This document shows, piece after piece, positions 24,635 through 33,624 of a stretch of 64,000 nt of DNA. Source of the DNA: Maritalea mobilis (GTDB lineage Bacteria > Pseudomonadota > Alphaproteobacteria > Rhodobacterales > Rhodobacteraceae); the NCBI RefSeq assembly GCF_019800885.1, contig NZ_JAHVKE010000006.1, positions 1-64,000 on the forward strand, written 5' to 3'. The notes below the pieces were generated by a model. The model did not search any database. It was not told where the DNA came from and worked only from the letters and a program-made list of their open reading frames with translations. How positions within the stretch are numbered: position 1 is the first letter of the stretch; each line of letters opens with the position of its first letter. Made by a program: the position numbers and the translations under genes.

Positions 24635-27575
24635 GCAGGCGTCCTCCTTCGGGATCGACGAAATGGGCCGAGACGACTTCGACGGTCACCTCCTGCCCCT
24701 CCAGCGGGTTGGCGGCGGTGATGACCTCACCCATGCGGGTGTCGCCATCTTCGAGGAAGCCAAGCGCGATATGGCTGTCCAGATGCGGCGAATAGCAGGC
24801 CGAGGTCACCCAGCCCTGATCGTTCGCCATGTCGCGCGACGCGTCCTTGGCGAACAGATGCGCCCCGGCGGCCACAGGCTTTTGTGCGTTCACGGGTTTC
24901 AGCCCGACAAGGCGGCGCTTGTCCCCGGCCAGCCCCTCGCGCCGGGACATGATTGCGCCGACACTATCCTTCTTGACCGAGACCATGCGGCCCAGCCCCA
25001 GCATCTGCGCCGTGGTCTGGCCGTTCAACTCGGCCCCGGCAGCGTGGCCCTTCTCGATGCGAAGAACGCCCAGCGCCTCGGTCCCGTAGGGGGTGACGCC
25101 CAGGTCCGCGCCCTTCTCCATCAGCCGCTGCATCAACGCATGACCGTAGCGGGCAGGCACGGCGACCTCGTAGGCCAGCTCGCCCGAGAACGAGATGCGG
25201 AAAAGACGTGCGCGCAATCCGCCGCAAATCGTCAATTCACGGCAGGCCATGAAGGGGAAGGCCTCGTTCGAGATGTCGGCGTCATCCACGATGCGCTGCA
25301 GCAACGTGCGAGACTGCGGCCCTGCCACGGCGATCTGCGCCCAGGCATCGGTGGTCGAGATCAGCTGCACGTCCAGATCGGGCCAGACGCATTGGCGGAA
25401 GAACTCCATCTGGCGATAGACCAGCCCCGCATTGGCGGTGGTGGTGGTGACGACGTAGTGATCCTCGGCGAGGCGGGCGCAGGTGCCGTCGTCGTAGCAA
25501 TGGCCATCCTCGCGCAGCATCAGGCCATAGCGGACCATGCCGACCTTCAGCGTGCCCATCATGTTTGCATAGACGCGGTTGAGGAATTCGCCCGCATCAG
25601 CCCCCTGCACGTCGATCTTGCCCAAGGTCGTCACGTCGCAAAGCCCAACGCCGGACCGGACGGCCAGAACCTCGCGATCGACGCTTTCGCGCCAATGGGT
25701 TTCACCGGGTTGCGGGAAATACTGCGCGCGCATCCATGGGCCGACCTCGACGAATTCGGCACCTTGGGCTTCGGCCCAGTGATGGGTGGGCGTCAGGCGC
25801 TTGGGCCGGAAATGCGGCCCCGTATCGCCGCCGCCCAGAACCGAGAGCGAGACGCCGGTATAAGGCGGGCGGAAGATGGTCGTGCCGGTCTGCGGAATTG
25901 TCTTTCCCGTCAGTTCGGCCATCACCGCCAAGGCCGAGATGTTCGAGGTTTTACCCTGATCGGTTGCCATACCCAGCGTCGTCCAGCGCTTCAGATGCTC
26001 GACCGGGCGCATGTTTTCCTTGTGGGCCAAGACGATATCCTTGACCGTCACGTCATTCTGGAAATCGACCCAGGCGCGGCGTTTGCCGGGAACATGCCAG
26101 AAGGCCTCCTGCGCGGCGGGGGCGTTTTCGGCCTGCGGCAGGGGAATGGGCTTGGCGGCGATGTCGATCTCCAACAGGGCCGTGATCGCCGCCTGCATGC
26201 CATCAGCCAGCGCATCTGCCACGCCACCCTTGCCCGCCGCAGCGCCTGCCGGGATCAGGCCCTGCGGACCATTCGGCCCCGGCACGAAGGCCAGCAGCGC
26301 GTCATCCCAAACTGGCCGCCCGCGATGGTGCGAGGCCAGATGCACGTTCGGGTTCCAGCCGCCCGAAACCCCCAAGGCCCCGACCGAGTGCCATTCGGAT
26401 TGGCCGTTTCGCGTGATCTCGATCGCGTAGAGGCTTTGGCGGCCCTTGGTGCCGGTCACGGTGGCCCCGGGAAAAACCTCATACTGGCCAAAGCAAGGCG
26501 CATCTGCGCGGCTGTCGATCACGCCAAGGACGCGCGCGCCATGGGCGATAAGGTCCATCGCCGTGCGGTGCCCGTCATCGCCATTGGTGAAGATGGCAAT
26601 CGGGTCGTTCGCGTGTTTCAGCGGCGTCACGGCCCAACGGTTGGCATAAGCGCGCATGGCACCGGCCAGCATGATGCCGGGGCGGTCATTGTCGGCAAAG
26701 GGGATATGCCGCTCGGTTGCACCGGCGGCGAGGACGGCACGCTTCGCCGTGATCCGCCAGAGCGTCTGACGCACCTTGTCGCCGGGGGTGGGGAGGTGAT
26801 CGGCCACGCGTTCCACCGCGCCGTAGATGCCATGGTCATAGACGCCGAAGACGGTGGTGCGCGGCATCACGCGGACATTGGGCAGGCTATCCAACTCGGC
26901 CCGGGTGATGGCGACCCAATCGCGCGCCTCGGCCCCGTCCAGCCGGTCGCGTTCGGCCAGCAGACGCCCGCCAAGGGCAAAATCCTCATCCGCCAGAATG
27001 ACCTGTGCCCCGGCACGTCCAGCGGTCAGCGCCGCCGACAGCCCCGCCGCCCCGCCGCCGATGACCAACAGATCGCAATGCAGGAAGCCTTTGTCGTATT
27101 CATCCGGGTCGGCCTGCATCGACAAGGCCCCCAGCCCCGCCGCGCGGCGGATCGCGGGTTCATAAAGCTTTTCCCAGAACGCCTTGGGCCACATGAAGGT
27201 CTTGTAATAGAACCCCGCCGCAAGGAATGGCGACAGCAGGTCGTTGACCGCCAGCAGGTCCCGCTCGAGAGAGCCGATATGGTTCTGCGACCGTGCGCTG
27301 AGACCATCGTAAAGCTCCGTCATCGTGGCGCGGGTGTTCGGCTCGGCCCGCGCGCCATCTCGCAGCGTGACCATGGCGTTGGGCTCTTCCGAGCCGGCGG
27401 CGAACACCCCGCGCGGGCGGTGGTATTTGAAGCTGCGGCCCATCAGTTGCACGCCATTGGCCAGCAGCGCCGAGGCCAGCGTATCGCCCTGGTAGCCGCT
27501 ATACTCGGTGCCGTTGAAGCTGAAGCGCAGGCGCGCGTCGCGGTCGATCAGACCACCTTTCGACAGACGGGTCAT
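24627..27575 (-). CDS. mgdC: N-methylglutamate dehydrogenase large subunit MgdC (sarcosine oxidase alpha-like)
   Basis: A 982-residue subunit. Residues ~1-100 resemble a ferredoxin-like domain (YSGYQGDTLASALLANG, KYHRPRGVFAAG). A Rossmann dinucleotide fold starts near 165 (LLVIGGGAAGLSAALTAG). The C-terminal ~380 residues are a GcvT-type THF-binding domain that captures the methyl carbon as methylene-THF. The enzyme oxidises N-methylglutamate to glutamate plus the C1 unit. Size is normal for SoxA-type subunits. It overlaps mgdB by 4 bp and mgdD by 8 bp. Confidence 0.93.
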   Translation of the reverse strand: MTRLSKGGLIDRDARLRFSFNGTEYSGYQGDTLASALLANGVQLMGRSFKYHRPRGVFAAGSEEPNAMVTLRDGARAEPNTRATMTELYDGLSARSQNHIGSLERDLLAVNDLLSPFLAAGFYYKTFMWPKAFWEKLYEPAIRRAAGLGALSMQADPDEYDKGFLHCDLLVIGGGAAGLSAALTAGRAGAQVILADEDFALGGRLLAERDRLDGAEARDWVAITRAELDSLPNVRVMPRTTVFGVYDHGIYGAVERVADHLPTPGDKVRQTLWRITAKRAVLAAGATERHIPFADNDRPGIMLAGAMRAYANRWAVTPLKHANDPIAIFTNGDDGHRTAMDLIAHGARVLGVIDSRADAPCFGQYEVFPGATVTGTKGRQSLYAIEITRNGQSEWHSVGALGVSGGWNPNVHLASHHRGRPVWDDALLAFVPGPNGPQGLIPAGAAAGKGGVADALADGMQAAITALLEIDIAAKPIPLPQAENAPAAQEAFWHVPGKRRAWVDFQNDVTVKDIVLAHKENMRPVEHLKRWTTLGMATDQGKTSNISALAVMAELTGKTIPQTGTTIFRPPYTGVSLSVLGGGDTGPHFRPKRLTPTHHWAEAQGAEFVEVGPWMRAQYFPQPGETHWRESVDREVLAVRSGVGLCDVTTLGKIDVQGADAGEFLNRVYANMMGTLKVGMVRYGLMLREDGHCYDDGTCARLAEDHYVVTTTTANAGLVYRQMEFFRQCVWPDLDVQLISTTDAWAQIAVAGPQSRTLLQRIVDDADISNEAFPFMACRELTICGGLRARLFRISFSGELAYEVAVPARYGHALMQRLMEKGADLGVTPYGTEALGVLRIEKGHAAGAELNGQTTAQMLGLGRMVSVKKDSVGAIMSRREGLAGDKRRLVGLKPVNAQKPVAAGAHLFAKDASRDMANDQGWVTSACYSPHLDSHIALGFLEDGDTRMGEVITAANPLEGQEVTVEVVSAHFVDPEGGRLRD

Positions 27576-27853
27576 TGCACGCCCCCCAGTTTCACGTCGC
27601 TGGCCAGTTCCGCGCCGAGGATCTCATGCGTGGTGGTGTCGCGCGTCACGACCAGCCAGGATCGGTCGCCTGCCTCGTGAAACCACAGCTCGCGATGCAC
27701 GCCCGCCGGGTTGTCGCGCAGGAAGACGTAGTCGGCAAAGGCCGCCACGGCGTCCTCGCGCGCCGGGTCGGGGCGATGCATCAGCGACGCATCGCCGAGA
27801 TAGGTGAATTCCTGCGCGTCACGCAGGCCAAGCAGGGGATGGGGGATCAGCAT
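27572..27853 (-). CDS. mgdB: N-methylglutamate dehydrogenase subunit MgdB (sarcosine oxidase delta-like)
   Basis: A 93-residue SoxD-type small subunit. The start MLIPHPLLGLRD at 27853 is typical of the family; the much longer open frame upstream lies within mgdA. The motif YVFLRDNPAGVHRELWFHEAG is the family core. In sarcosine oxidase the delta subunit binds a zinc ion through His and Cys residues; here the expected N-terminal cysteines are absent, so zinc binding is doubtful. It begins 10 bp after the mgdA stop. Confidence 0.9.
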   Translation of the reverse strand: MLIPHPLLGLRDAQEFTYLGDASLMHRPDPAREDAVAAFADYVFLRDNPAGVHRELWFHEAGDRSWLVVTRDTTTHEILGAELASDVKLGGVQ

Positions 27854-27863
27854 CCGGGCGACC

Positions 27864-29114
27864 TCAATGCAGGTTGGGTTGGGCGCCAACGCCCTTTTCG
27901 TCGATGACATAGCCGCGCGCGAAGCGGTCGAACCGGTAGGCGGTGGCGGTCTCGTGTGGGCGGTCGGTGGCCAGAAGATGCGCGAAAGCATAACCGGAGG
28001 CCGGCGTCGCCTTGAACCCGCCGTAACACCAGCCGCCATTGAAATATAGGCCGTCTATACCAGTTCGGTCGATGATGGGTGAGCCATCCATCGACATGTC
28101 CATCACCCCGCCCCAGGCGCGCAGCAGGCGGGCGCGCCCGATCATCGGCATCAGGGCCATGCCGCCCTCGATCACATCCTCGACCACGGGCAGGTTGCCG
28201 CGCTGCGCATAGGAATTGTAGCCGTCGATATCGCCGCCAAAGACCAGCCCGCCCTTGTCGGACTGGCTGACATAGAAATGGCCCGCGCCAAAGGTGATGA
28301 CACCGGGAATGGTGGGCTTCAGCCCCTCCGACACGAAAGCTTGCAACGCGTGGCTTTCGATCGGCAGGCGCATGCCCGCCATGGCCATCACGCGGCTGGA
28401 ATTGCCAGCCACCGCGACGCCGACCTTCTTGGCGCCGATATAGCCGCGCGAGGTTTCGACCCCCTGCACCGCGCCACCCTCGATCCGAAAGCCGGTGACT
28501 TCGCAATTCTGAATGATGTCGACGCCGCGCTGATCGGCCCCGCGTGCATAGCCCCAGACCACGCCATCATGGCGCGCGGTGCCTGCGCGTGCCTGCATCA
28601 GCCCGCCCTTGATGGGAAAGCGCGGGTTGTCAAAGTTCAGGAACGGCACCATCTGGCGCAGTTCATCGCGGCCCAGCAGGCGCGCATCGGCGCCCGCCAG
28701 CAACATCGCGTTGCCGCGCCTGCGATAGGCGTCGCGCTGGCCATCGGTATGGATCAGGTTGATGATGCCGCGCTGGCTGACCATCGAGTTGAAGTTCGTT
28801 GCCTGTTCCAGGTTTTCCCAGAGCTTCATGGAAAACTCGTAGAAGGGCTCGTTGCCCGGCAGCAGGTAATTGGAGCGGATGATCGTGGTGTTTCGCCCGA
28901 TATTGCCCGAGCCAAGCCAGCCCTTCTCCAGCACCGCGACCTTCAATTCGCCAAAGGTCTGCGCGAGGTAGAAGGCCGTCGCCAACCCATGCCCACCGCC
29001 GCCGACGATGACGATATCATAGGCCGGTTTCGGGTCCGGGTCGCGCCACAGCGGTCGCCAGCCCTTATGGCCGGTCAGCGCCTCTTTCACGACCTTGAAG
29101 CCAGAGAATGTCAT
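27864..29114 (-). CDS. mgdA: N-methylglutamate dehydrogenase subunit MgdA (sarcosine oxidase beta-like)
   Basis: A 416-residue FAD-dependent subunit of the DAO family. The ADP-binding fold YDIVIVGGGGHGLATAFYLA lies at ~30-50, and WLGSGNIGRNTTIIRSNY follows near the site where FMN is covalently bound to His in sarcosine oxidases. The C-terminal IDGLYFNGGWCYGGFKATP is the FAD-closing motif. The start MTFSGFKVV at 29114 is the first ATG consistent with homologues. It leads the mgdABCD-folD-purU operon and is divergent from the AraC-type regulator 120 bp away. Confidence 0.92.
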   Translation of the reverse strand: MTFSGFKVVKEALTGHKGWRPLWRDPDPKPAYDIVIVGGGGHGLATAFYLAQTFGELKVAVLEKGWLGSGNIGRNTTIIRSNYLLPGNEPFYEFSMKLWENLEQATNFNSMVSQRGIINLIHTDGQRDAYRRRGNAMLLAGADARLLGRDELRQMVPFLNFDNPRFPIKGGLMQARAGTARHDGVVWGYARGADQRGVDIIQNCEVTGFRIEGGAVQGVETSRGYIGAKKVGVAVAGNSSRVMAMAGMRLPIESHALQAFVSEGLKPTIPGVITFGAGHFYVSQSDKGGLVFGGDIDGYNSYAQRGNLPVVEDVIEGGMALMPMIGRARLLRAWGGVMDMSMDGSPIIDRTGIDGLYFNGGWCYGGFKATPASGYAFAHLLATDRPHETATAYRFDRFARGYVIDEKGVGAQPNLH

Positions 29115-29234
29115 ACGGTGTGCTCCATGTTCTTGCGATATTTCTAGCTGGGGAATTCTTTTGCCTCTTCCTGTTTTGGGTCGTTTGCATTCATTATTAG
29201 GCCACGATCGACAAAACACGGATCCGCCTGCCCG

Positions 29235-30182
29235 ATGAAGAGAATCGCCTTTCTGCTACTGGACGGCTTCGCGCTGATGTCGACGGCCTCGGCGCTTGAA
29301 CCTTTGCGTGCGGCGAATCTGTTTTCGCCGACACTCCGCTACGACATCACGCTCTTGTCGGATACGGGACGGCAGGCCACCTCGTCCGTCGGGGGTATGT
29401 TCGAAACACGGCGCTATCGCGATGCGGTCCCCTTGTACGACCTGTTGTTTGTGGTGGCCGGCGGCGACCCGGCGCGGGTCCATGACCCAACCCTGTTCGC
29501 ATGGCTCAGACAGGCGGATCGCAACGGCGTGGCGCTTGGGGGCATCTCGGGCGGCGCGGTGGTACTGGCCAAGGCCGGGCTGCTCGAAAACCGGCGCTTC
29601 ACGGTTCATTGGCATCATTACGAGGATTTTGACACCCTGCCCGGCGACTGGCTGTTGGAGCGACGTCTGTTCGTGATCGACCGCGACCGCTACACCTGCG
29701 CGGGCGGCTCGGCACCCTTGGACATGATGCACGCGATCATCGCCCGCGACCATGGCACGGGGTTCGCGCAGCGGATTTCCGATTGGTTCATCCAGACCGA
29801 GGTGCGCGGCGCAGATGCCCCGCAACGCCGCGCGACCGCGCGGGCTTACGGCGCGGTGCCGCCCCCGGTCGAGGCCGCGCTGGACCTGATGGAAAGCCAT
29901 GTCGCCGACCCGCTGTCGCAAGATCAGATCGCGACCCTTTCGGGCCTGTCAATCCGACAATTGCAGCGTCAGTTTCGCGCCGCGACGGGGCGGTCTGTCA
30001 TGCAGGAATACCGGCGCATCCGGCTTGAAACCGGGCGTGAATTGGTTGTCGAGACGCGCCTGCCGCTGGCCGAGATCGCGCATATGACCGGGTTTTCCTC
30101 GCAGGCGCATTTCTCGGATGCGTTCTCGGGCCTGTTCGGCACGCCACCCTCGGCCTTGCGCAATGAAAAAGGCCCGGACTGA
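29235..30182 (+). CDS. GlxA-type AraC-family regulator (DJ-1/PfpI plus HTH)
   Basis: A 315-residue activator-type protein. Residues ~1-185 form an inactive class-I glutamine amidotransferase-like sensor domain (FLLLDGFALMSTASALEPL, GISGGAVVLAKAGLL). Residues ~215-310 hold two AraC helix-turn-helix motifs (LSQDQIATLSGLSIRQLQRQF and LAEIAHMTGFSSQAHFSDAF). Relatives such as GbdR sense quaternary or methylated amines. Divergent placement from mgdA makes it the likely activator of mgdABCD-folD-purU. A strong convergent hairpin separates it from gmaS. Confidence 0.88.
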   Translation: MKRIAFLLLDGFALMSTASALEPLRAANLFSPTLRYDITLLSDTGRQATSSVGGMFETRRYRDAVPLYDLLFVVAGGDPARVHDPTLFAWLRQADRNGVALGGISGGAVVLAKAGLLENRRFTVHWHHYEDFDTLPGDWLLERRLFVIDRDRYTCAGGSAPLDMMHAIIARDHGTGFAQRISDWFIQTEVRGADAPQRRATARAYGAVPPPVEAALDLMESHVADPLSQDQIATLSGLSIRQLQRQFRAATGRSVMQEYRRIRLETGRELVVETRLPLAEIAHMTGFSSQAHFSDAFSGLFGTPPSALRNEKGPD

Positions 30183-30192
30183 GCCGGGCCTT
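30169..30192. terminator. Bidirectional terminator between araC-type gene and gmaS
   Basis: AAGGCCCGG (30169-30177) and CCGGGCCTT (30184-30192) form a 9-bp stem around a 6-nt loop, overlapping the regulator's stop codon. The A and T bases at the stem ends give a short U tract in each direction. Confidence 0.7.
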
Positions 30193-30212
30193 CCGATGCA
30201 AGATCATCGCAC

Positions 30213-31529
30213 TCAGATATCGAGCGTGTTCTCTTTCTCCCAGCGCGAGAAATGCGACACGAATGAGTTCCATTCCTGGTGCTTCATCTTGATGAAGGAC
30301 GCCGAGAAATCGGCGCCCAGCATCGCCGTCAACTCGTCATCGGCCTCGAGCGCGCGAATAGCGTCCAGCATGTTGAGCGGCAGTTTCGGCGCGCCCTCGA
30401 TCTTGTGGCCCTCGGCATACATGTCGATGTCGTAGCGCGGGCCCGGATCGGCCTTGGTGCGGATACCCGACAGACCCGCGGCGATGATGACCGCTTGCAA
30501 CAGATAGGGGTTCACGGCCCCATCGGGCAGGCGCAATTCGAACCGGCCCGGCCCCGGCACGCGCACCATGTGGGTGCGGTTGTTGCCCGTCCAGGTCACG
30601 GTGTTGGGCGCCCAGGTTGCACCTGACATCGTGCGCGGCGCATTGATCCGCTTGTAGGAATTGACCGTCGGGTTGGTGATCGCGGCCAGCGCCTCGGCGT
30701 GTTTCATGATCCCGCCGAGGAAATAGCCGCCCTGCTGAGACAGGCCCACCTCGCCGATCTGGCCGCCGGCATCGCCCGCAAAGGCGTTGGTCTTGCCCTC
30801 CAGATCCCAGACCGAGATATGCGCATGGCAGCCATTGCCGGTCAGGCCGGCGATGGGCTTGGGCATGAAGGTCGCGCGCAGCCCGTGCTTTTCCGCGACC
30901 GATTTCACCATGAACTTGAAAAAGCTGTGGCGGTCGGCGGTGACCAGCGCATCGGCATATTCCCAGTTCATCTCGAACTGGCCGTTCGCATCCTCGTGGT
31001 CGTTCTGATACGGACCCCAGCCCAGATCGAGCATGTAGTCGCAAACCTCGGCGATCACGTCATAGCGGCGCATCACGGCCTGTTGGTCGTAGCAGGGCTT
31101 TTCCGCCGTATCGAACGGGTCAGAGATCTTGTCGCCCTCGGGCGTCAGCAGAAAGAACTCGGCCTCGATCCCGGTTTTCACACGCAGCCCCTCGGCCTCG
31201 GCCTCGGCGATCAGCTTTTTCAGCACGTTGCGCGGGGCCTGTTCGACCGGTTCGCCCTCCATCACGCAATCGGCGGGGACCCAGGCGACCTCGGGCTTCC
31301 ACGGCAGCTGGATCACCGCATCAGGGTCGGGCACGGCCAGCATATCGGGATGCGCCGGCGTCAGGTCGAGCCATGTGGCAAACCCGGCAAAGCCCGCACC
31401 GTCCTCTTCCATATCGGCGACGGCCTGCGCGGGCACCAGTTTGGCGCGCTGCCCCCCGAACAGATCCGTGTAGGAGATCATGAAATACTTGACGCCGGTC
31501 TTCGCGGCGAAATCTGCCAGTTTGCTCAT
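30213..31529 (-). CDS. gmaS: Gamma-glutamylmethylamide synthetase
   Basis: A 438-residue glutamine-synthetase-fold enzyme that ligates methylamine to glutamate using ATP. The GS landmarks are GIEAEFFLLTP (metal Glu), QFEMNWEYADAL, NGCHAHISVWD (metal and substrate site) and NNRTHMVRVPGPGRFELRLPDG. The start MSKLADF at 31529 has AGGATG upstream at suitable distance; a second ATG three codons earlier is possible. The linkage to mgsABC and mgdABCD distinguishes it from true glutamine synthetase. It is last in the mgsABC-gmaS unit, after a hairpin. Confidence 0.95.
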   Translation of the reverse strand: MSKLADFAAKTGVKYFMISYTDLFGGQRAKLVPAQAVADMEEDGAGFAGFATWLDLTPAHPDMLAVPDPDAVIQLPWKPEVAWVPADCVMEGEPVEQAPRNVLKKLIAEAEAEGLRVKTGIEAEFFLLTPEGDKISDPFDTAEKPCYDQQAVMRRYDVIAEVCDYMLDLGWGPYQNDHEDANGQFEMNWEYADALVTADRHSFFKFMVKSVAEKHGLRATFMPKPIAGLTGNGCHAHISVWDLEGKTNAFAGDAGGQIGEVGLSQQGGYFLGGIMKHAEALAAITNPTVNSYKRINAPRTMSGATWAPNTVTWTGNNRTHMVRVPGPGRFELRLPDGAVNPYLLQAVIIAAGLSGIRTKADPGPRYDIDMYAEGHKIEGAPKLPLNMLDAIRALEADDELTAMLGADFSASFIKMKHQEWNSFVSHFSRWEKENTLDI

Positions 31530-31557
31530 CGTCGTCATCCTTTATCCTGTTGATGAA

Positions 31558-31579
31558 AGAGGGGCGCAAAGGCCCCTCT
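31558..31579 (-). terminator. Intercistronic hairpin between mgsC and gmaS
   Basis: AGAGGGGC (31558-31565) pairs with GCCCCTCT (31572-31579), loop of 6 nt. In the minus direction it is followed by TTTC, which gives it weak terminator character. It lies between the mgsC stop and the gmaS start. Confidence 0.55.
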
Positions 31580-31597
31580 CGATCTTGTCCGATTGCG

Positions 31598-32923
31598 TCA
31601 GAAGCCCGGCTTGCCCGGGTACCAGTTGGTCCCGGCCAGCGGCACCTGCGCCATGGCGGCGGCCTCCATCGTCAAGGCGCAGAGATCCTCGGGCTCAAGG
31701 TTGTGGACGTGGTTGTGTCCACAGGCCCGCGCGATGGTCTGACACTCCAGCGTCATCACGTTGAGGTAGTTGCGCAGCTTGCGCCCGGCCGCCATCGGGT
31801 CGAGGCGCTTCATCAACTCGGGGTCCTGCGTGGTGATGCCCGCCGGATCGCGCCCCTCGTGCCAGTCGTCATAGGCCCCCGCGGTGGACCCAAGCGCCTG
31901 GTACTCGGCCTCCCATTTGGGGTCATTGTCGCCGATGGCGATCAGCGCCGCCGACCCGATCGAGACCGCATCGGCCCCCAGCGCCAGCGCCTTGGCCACG
32001 TCGGCCCCGCTGCGGATACCGCCCGAGACGACAAGCTGAACCTCGCGGTGCATGCCCAGATCCTGCAAGGCCTGAACGGCGGGGCGGATGCAGGCCAGCG
32101 TGGGCTGGCCGACATGTTCGATGAACACGTCCTGCGTGGCGGCCGTGCCGCCCTGCATCCCGTCCAGCACGACCACGTCGGCCCCCGCCTTGACCGCCAG
32201 CGCGGTGTCGTAATAGGGGCGCGCGCCGCCCACCTTGATGTAGATCGGCTTTTCCCAGTTGGTGATCTCGCGCAATTCGAGGATCTTGATCTCCAGATCA
32301 TCGGGGCCGGTCCAATCCGGGTGGCGACAGGCCGAGCGCTGGTCGATCCCCACCGGCAGATCGCGCATACCTGCGACCCGTTCGGTGATCTTCTGGCCCA
32401 GAAGCATACCGCCGCCGCCGGGTTTTGCGCCCTGCCCCACCACGACCTCGATCGCGTCAGCGCGGCGCAGGTCGTCGGGGTTCATCCCATATCGCGACGG
32501 CAGATACTGGTAGACCAGCTTCTCCGAATGGCCGCGCTCTTCCTCGGTCATGCCGCCATCGCCCGTGGTGGTCGAGGTGCCCGCCATCGTCGCGCCACGG
32601 CCCAGCGCCTCCTTGGCATTGGCCGAAAGCGAGCCAAAGGACATGCCCGCAATCGTGATCGGGATCTTCAACTCGATGGGCTTTTTCGCGAAGCGCGTGC
32701 CCAGCGTGACCGCCGTCTCGCATTTCTCGCGGTAACCTTCCAACGGGTAGCGCGACATCGACGCGCCGAGGAACAGCAGGTCGTCGAAATGCGGCACGCG
32801 GCGTTTCGCGCCCCCGCCGCGGATGTCGTAGATGCCCGTATCGGCCGCGCGACGGATCTCCGAGTTGATCGAGTTGGAGAACGTCCAGCTTTGGCGCGGT
32901 TCGGTCTGCGGTGTCTTGTCCAT
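31598..32923 (-). CDS. mgsC: N-methylglutamate synthase subunit MgsC (FMN glutamate-synthase-like)
   Basis: A 441-residue protein equivalent to the FMN/alpha-barrel part of glutamate synthase. The motifs PITIAGMSFGSLSANAKEAL and GQGAKPGGGGMLLGQKI form the FMN barrel, and VVLDGMQGGTAATQDVF with ALGADAVSIGSAALIAIGD line the flavin phosphate site. The C-terminal cysteines in LECQTIARACG and PEDLCALT are placed for an iron-sulfur cluster. The start MDKTPQTE at 32923 is chosen because the longer frame overlaps mgsB. It converts gamma-glutamylmethylamide to N-methylglutamate together with MgsA and MgsB. Confidence 0.92.
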   Translation of the reverse strand: MDKTPQTEPRQSWTFSNSINSEIRRAADTGIYDIRGGGAKRRVPHFDDLLFLGASMSRYPLEGYREKCETAVTLGTRFAKKPIELKIPITIAGMSFGSLSANAKEALGRGATMAGTSTTTGDGGMTEEERGHSEKLVYQYLPSRYGMNPDDLRRADAIEVVVGQGAKPGGGGMLLGQKITERVAGMRDLPVGIDQRSACRHPDWTGPDDLEIKILELREITNWEKPIYIKVGGARPYYDTALAVKAGADVVVLDGMQGGTAATQDVFIEHVGQPTLACIRPAVQALQDLGMHREVQLVVSGGIRSGADVAKALALGADAVSIGSAALIAIGDNDPKWEAEYQALGSTAGAYDDWHEGRDPAGITTQDPELMKRLDPMAAGRKLRNYLNVMTLECQTIARACGHNHVHNLEPEDLCALTMEAAAMAQVPLAGTNWYPGKPGF

Positions 32924-32933
32924 GTCGCGCTCC

Positions 32934-33620
32934 TCAGTATTCGTCGGCGTGGTCGATGTTGAAATTGTAAAGCTTGCGGGCCGAGCCATAGCGCTTGAAC
33001 TCTTCAGGCTTGGCATCGGCGCCGGCCTGCTCCAGCAGCTTGGCCAGGATTTCGAGGTGCTCGGGCCGCATCTCTTTCTCGATGCAATCGGCCCCCAGCG
33101 ACTTGACGCTGCCGCGCACGAAGAGCCGCGCCTCGTAGAGCGAGTCGCCCAGCGCATCGCCCGCATCGCCCAGCACGACAAGGTTGCCCTTCTGCGCCAT
33201 GAAGGCCGACATATGGCCGATATTGCCATGCACCACGATGTCGATCCCCTTCATCGAGATGCCGCAGCGCGACGACGCGTTGCCCTTGATGTTCAGCAAT
33301 CCGCCATGCCCCGTGGCCCCGGCATACTGGCTGGCGTCGCCTTCGATCGTGACGATCCCGGACATCATGTTTTCAGCCACGCCGGGCCCGGCGGACCCTT
33401 CGACGGTGACGGTGGCTTCCTTGTTCATCCCGGCACAGTAATAGCCGGTCGAGCCCTTAATGGTGACGGTCAGCGGCCCGTCGAGGCCGCAGGCCATGGC
33501 ATGGGCCCCGCGCGGATTGATGATCTCGTAATCCTCGTTGGCCTGTGCGCGGGCCGCGGCCTGAAGCGTGGTGTTGACCGCGCGCAGGTCGGTCGCGGTC
33601 ATGTCGAGCGTGGTGGTCAT
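32934..33620 (-). CDS. mgsB: N-methylglutamate synthase subunit MgsB (GXGXG domain)
   Basis: A 228-residue protein composed of the right-handed beta-helix of glutamate synthase. The repeated GxxG pattern is visible in GYYCAGMNKEATVTVEGSAG, GGLLNIKGNASSRCG and GNLVVLGDAGDALGDSLYEA. In glutamate synthases this domain shapes the ammonia tunnel between amidotransferase and FMN sites. The start MTTTLDMTATDL at 33620 is 4 bp after the mgsA stop; an upstream extension would lie inside mgsA. Length fits a stand-alone GltB3-type subunit. Confidence 0.92.
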   Translation of the reverse strand: MTTTLDMTATDLRAVNTTLQAAARAQANEDYEIINPRGAHAMACGLDGPLTVTIKGSTGYYCAGMNKEATVTVEGSAGPGVAENMMSGIVTIEGDASQYAGATGHGGLLNIKGNASSRCGISMKGIDIVVHGNIGHMSAFMAQKGNLVVLGDAGDALGDSLYEARLFVRGSVKSLGADCIEKEMRPEHLEILAKLLEQAGADAKPEEFKRYGSARKLYNFNIDHADEY

Positions 33621-33624
33621 TGGA

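Noticed and set aside
24147-27680. A 1177-codon plus-strand open frame across mgdC
   Set aside because: It is antisense to the well-supported mgdC gene, has no domain and low-complexity composition. It results from the high GC of the coding strand.
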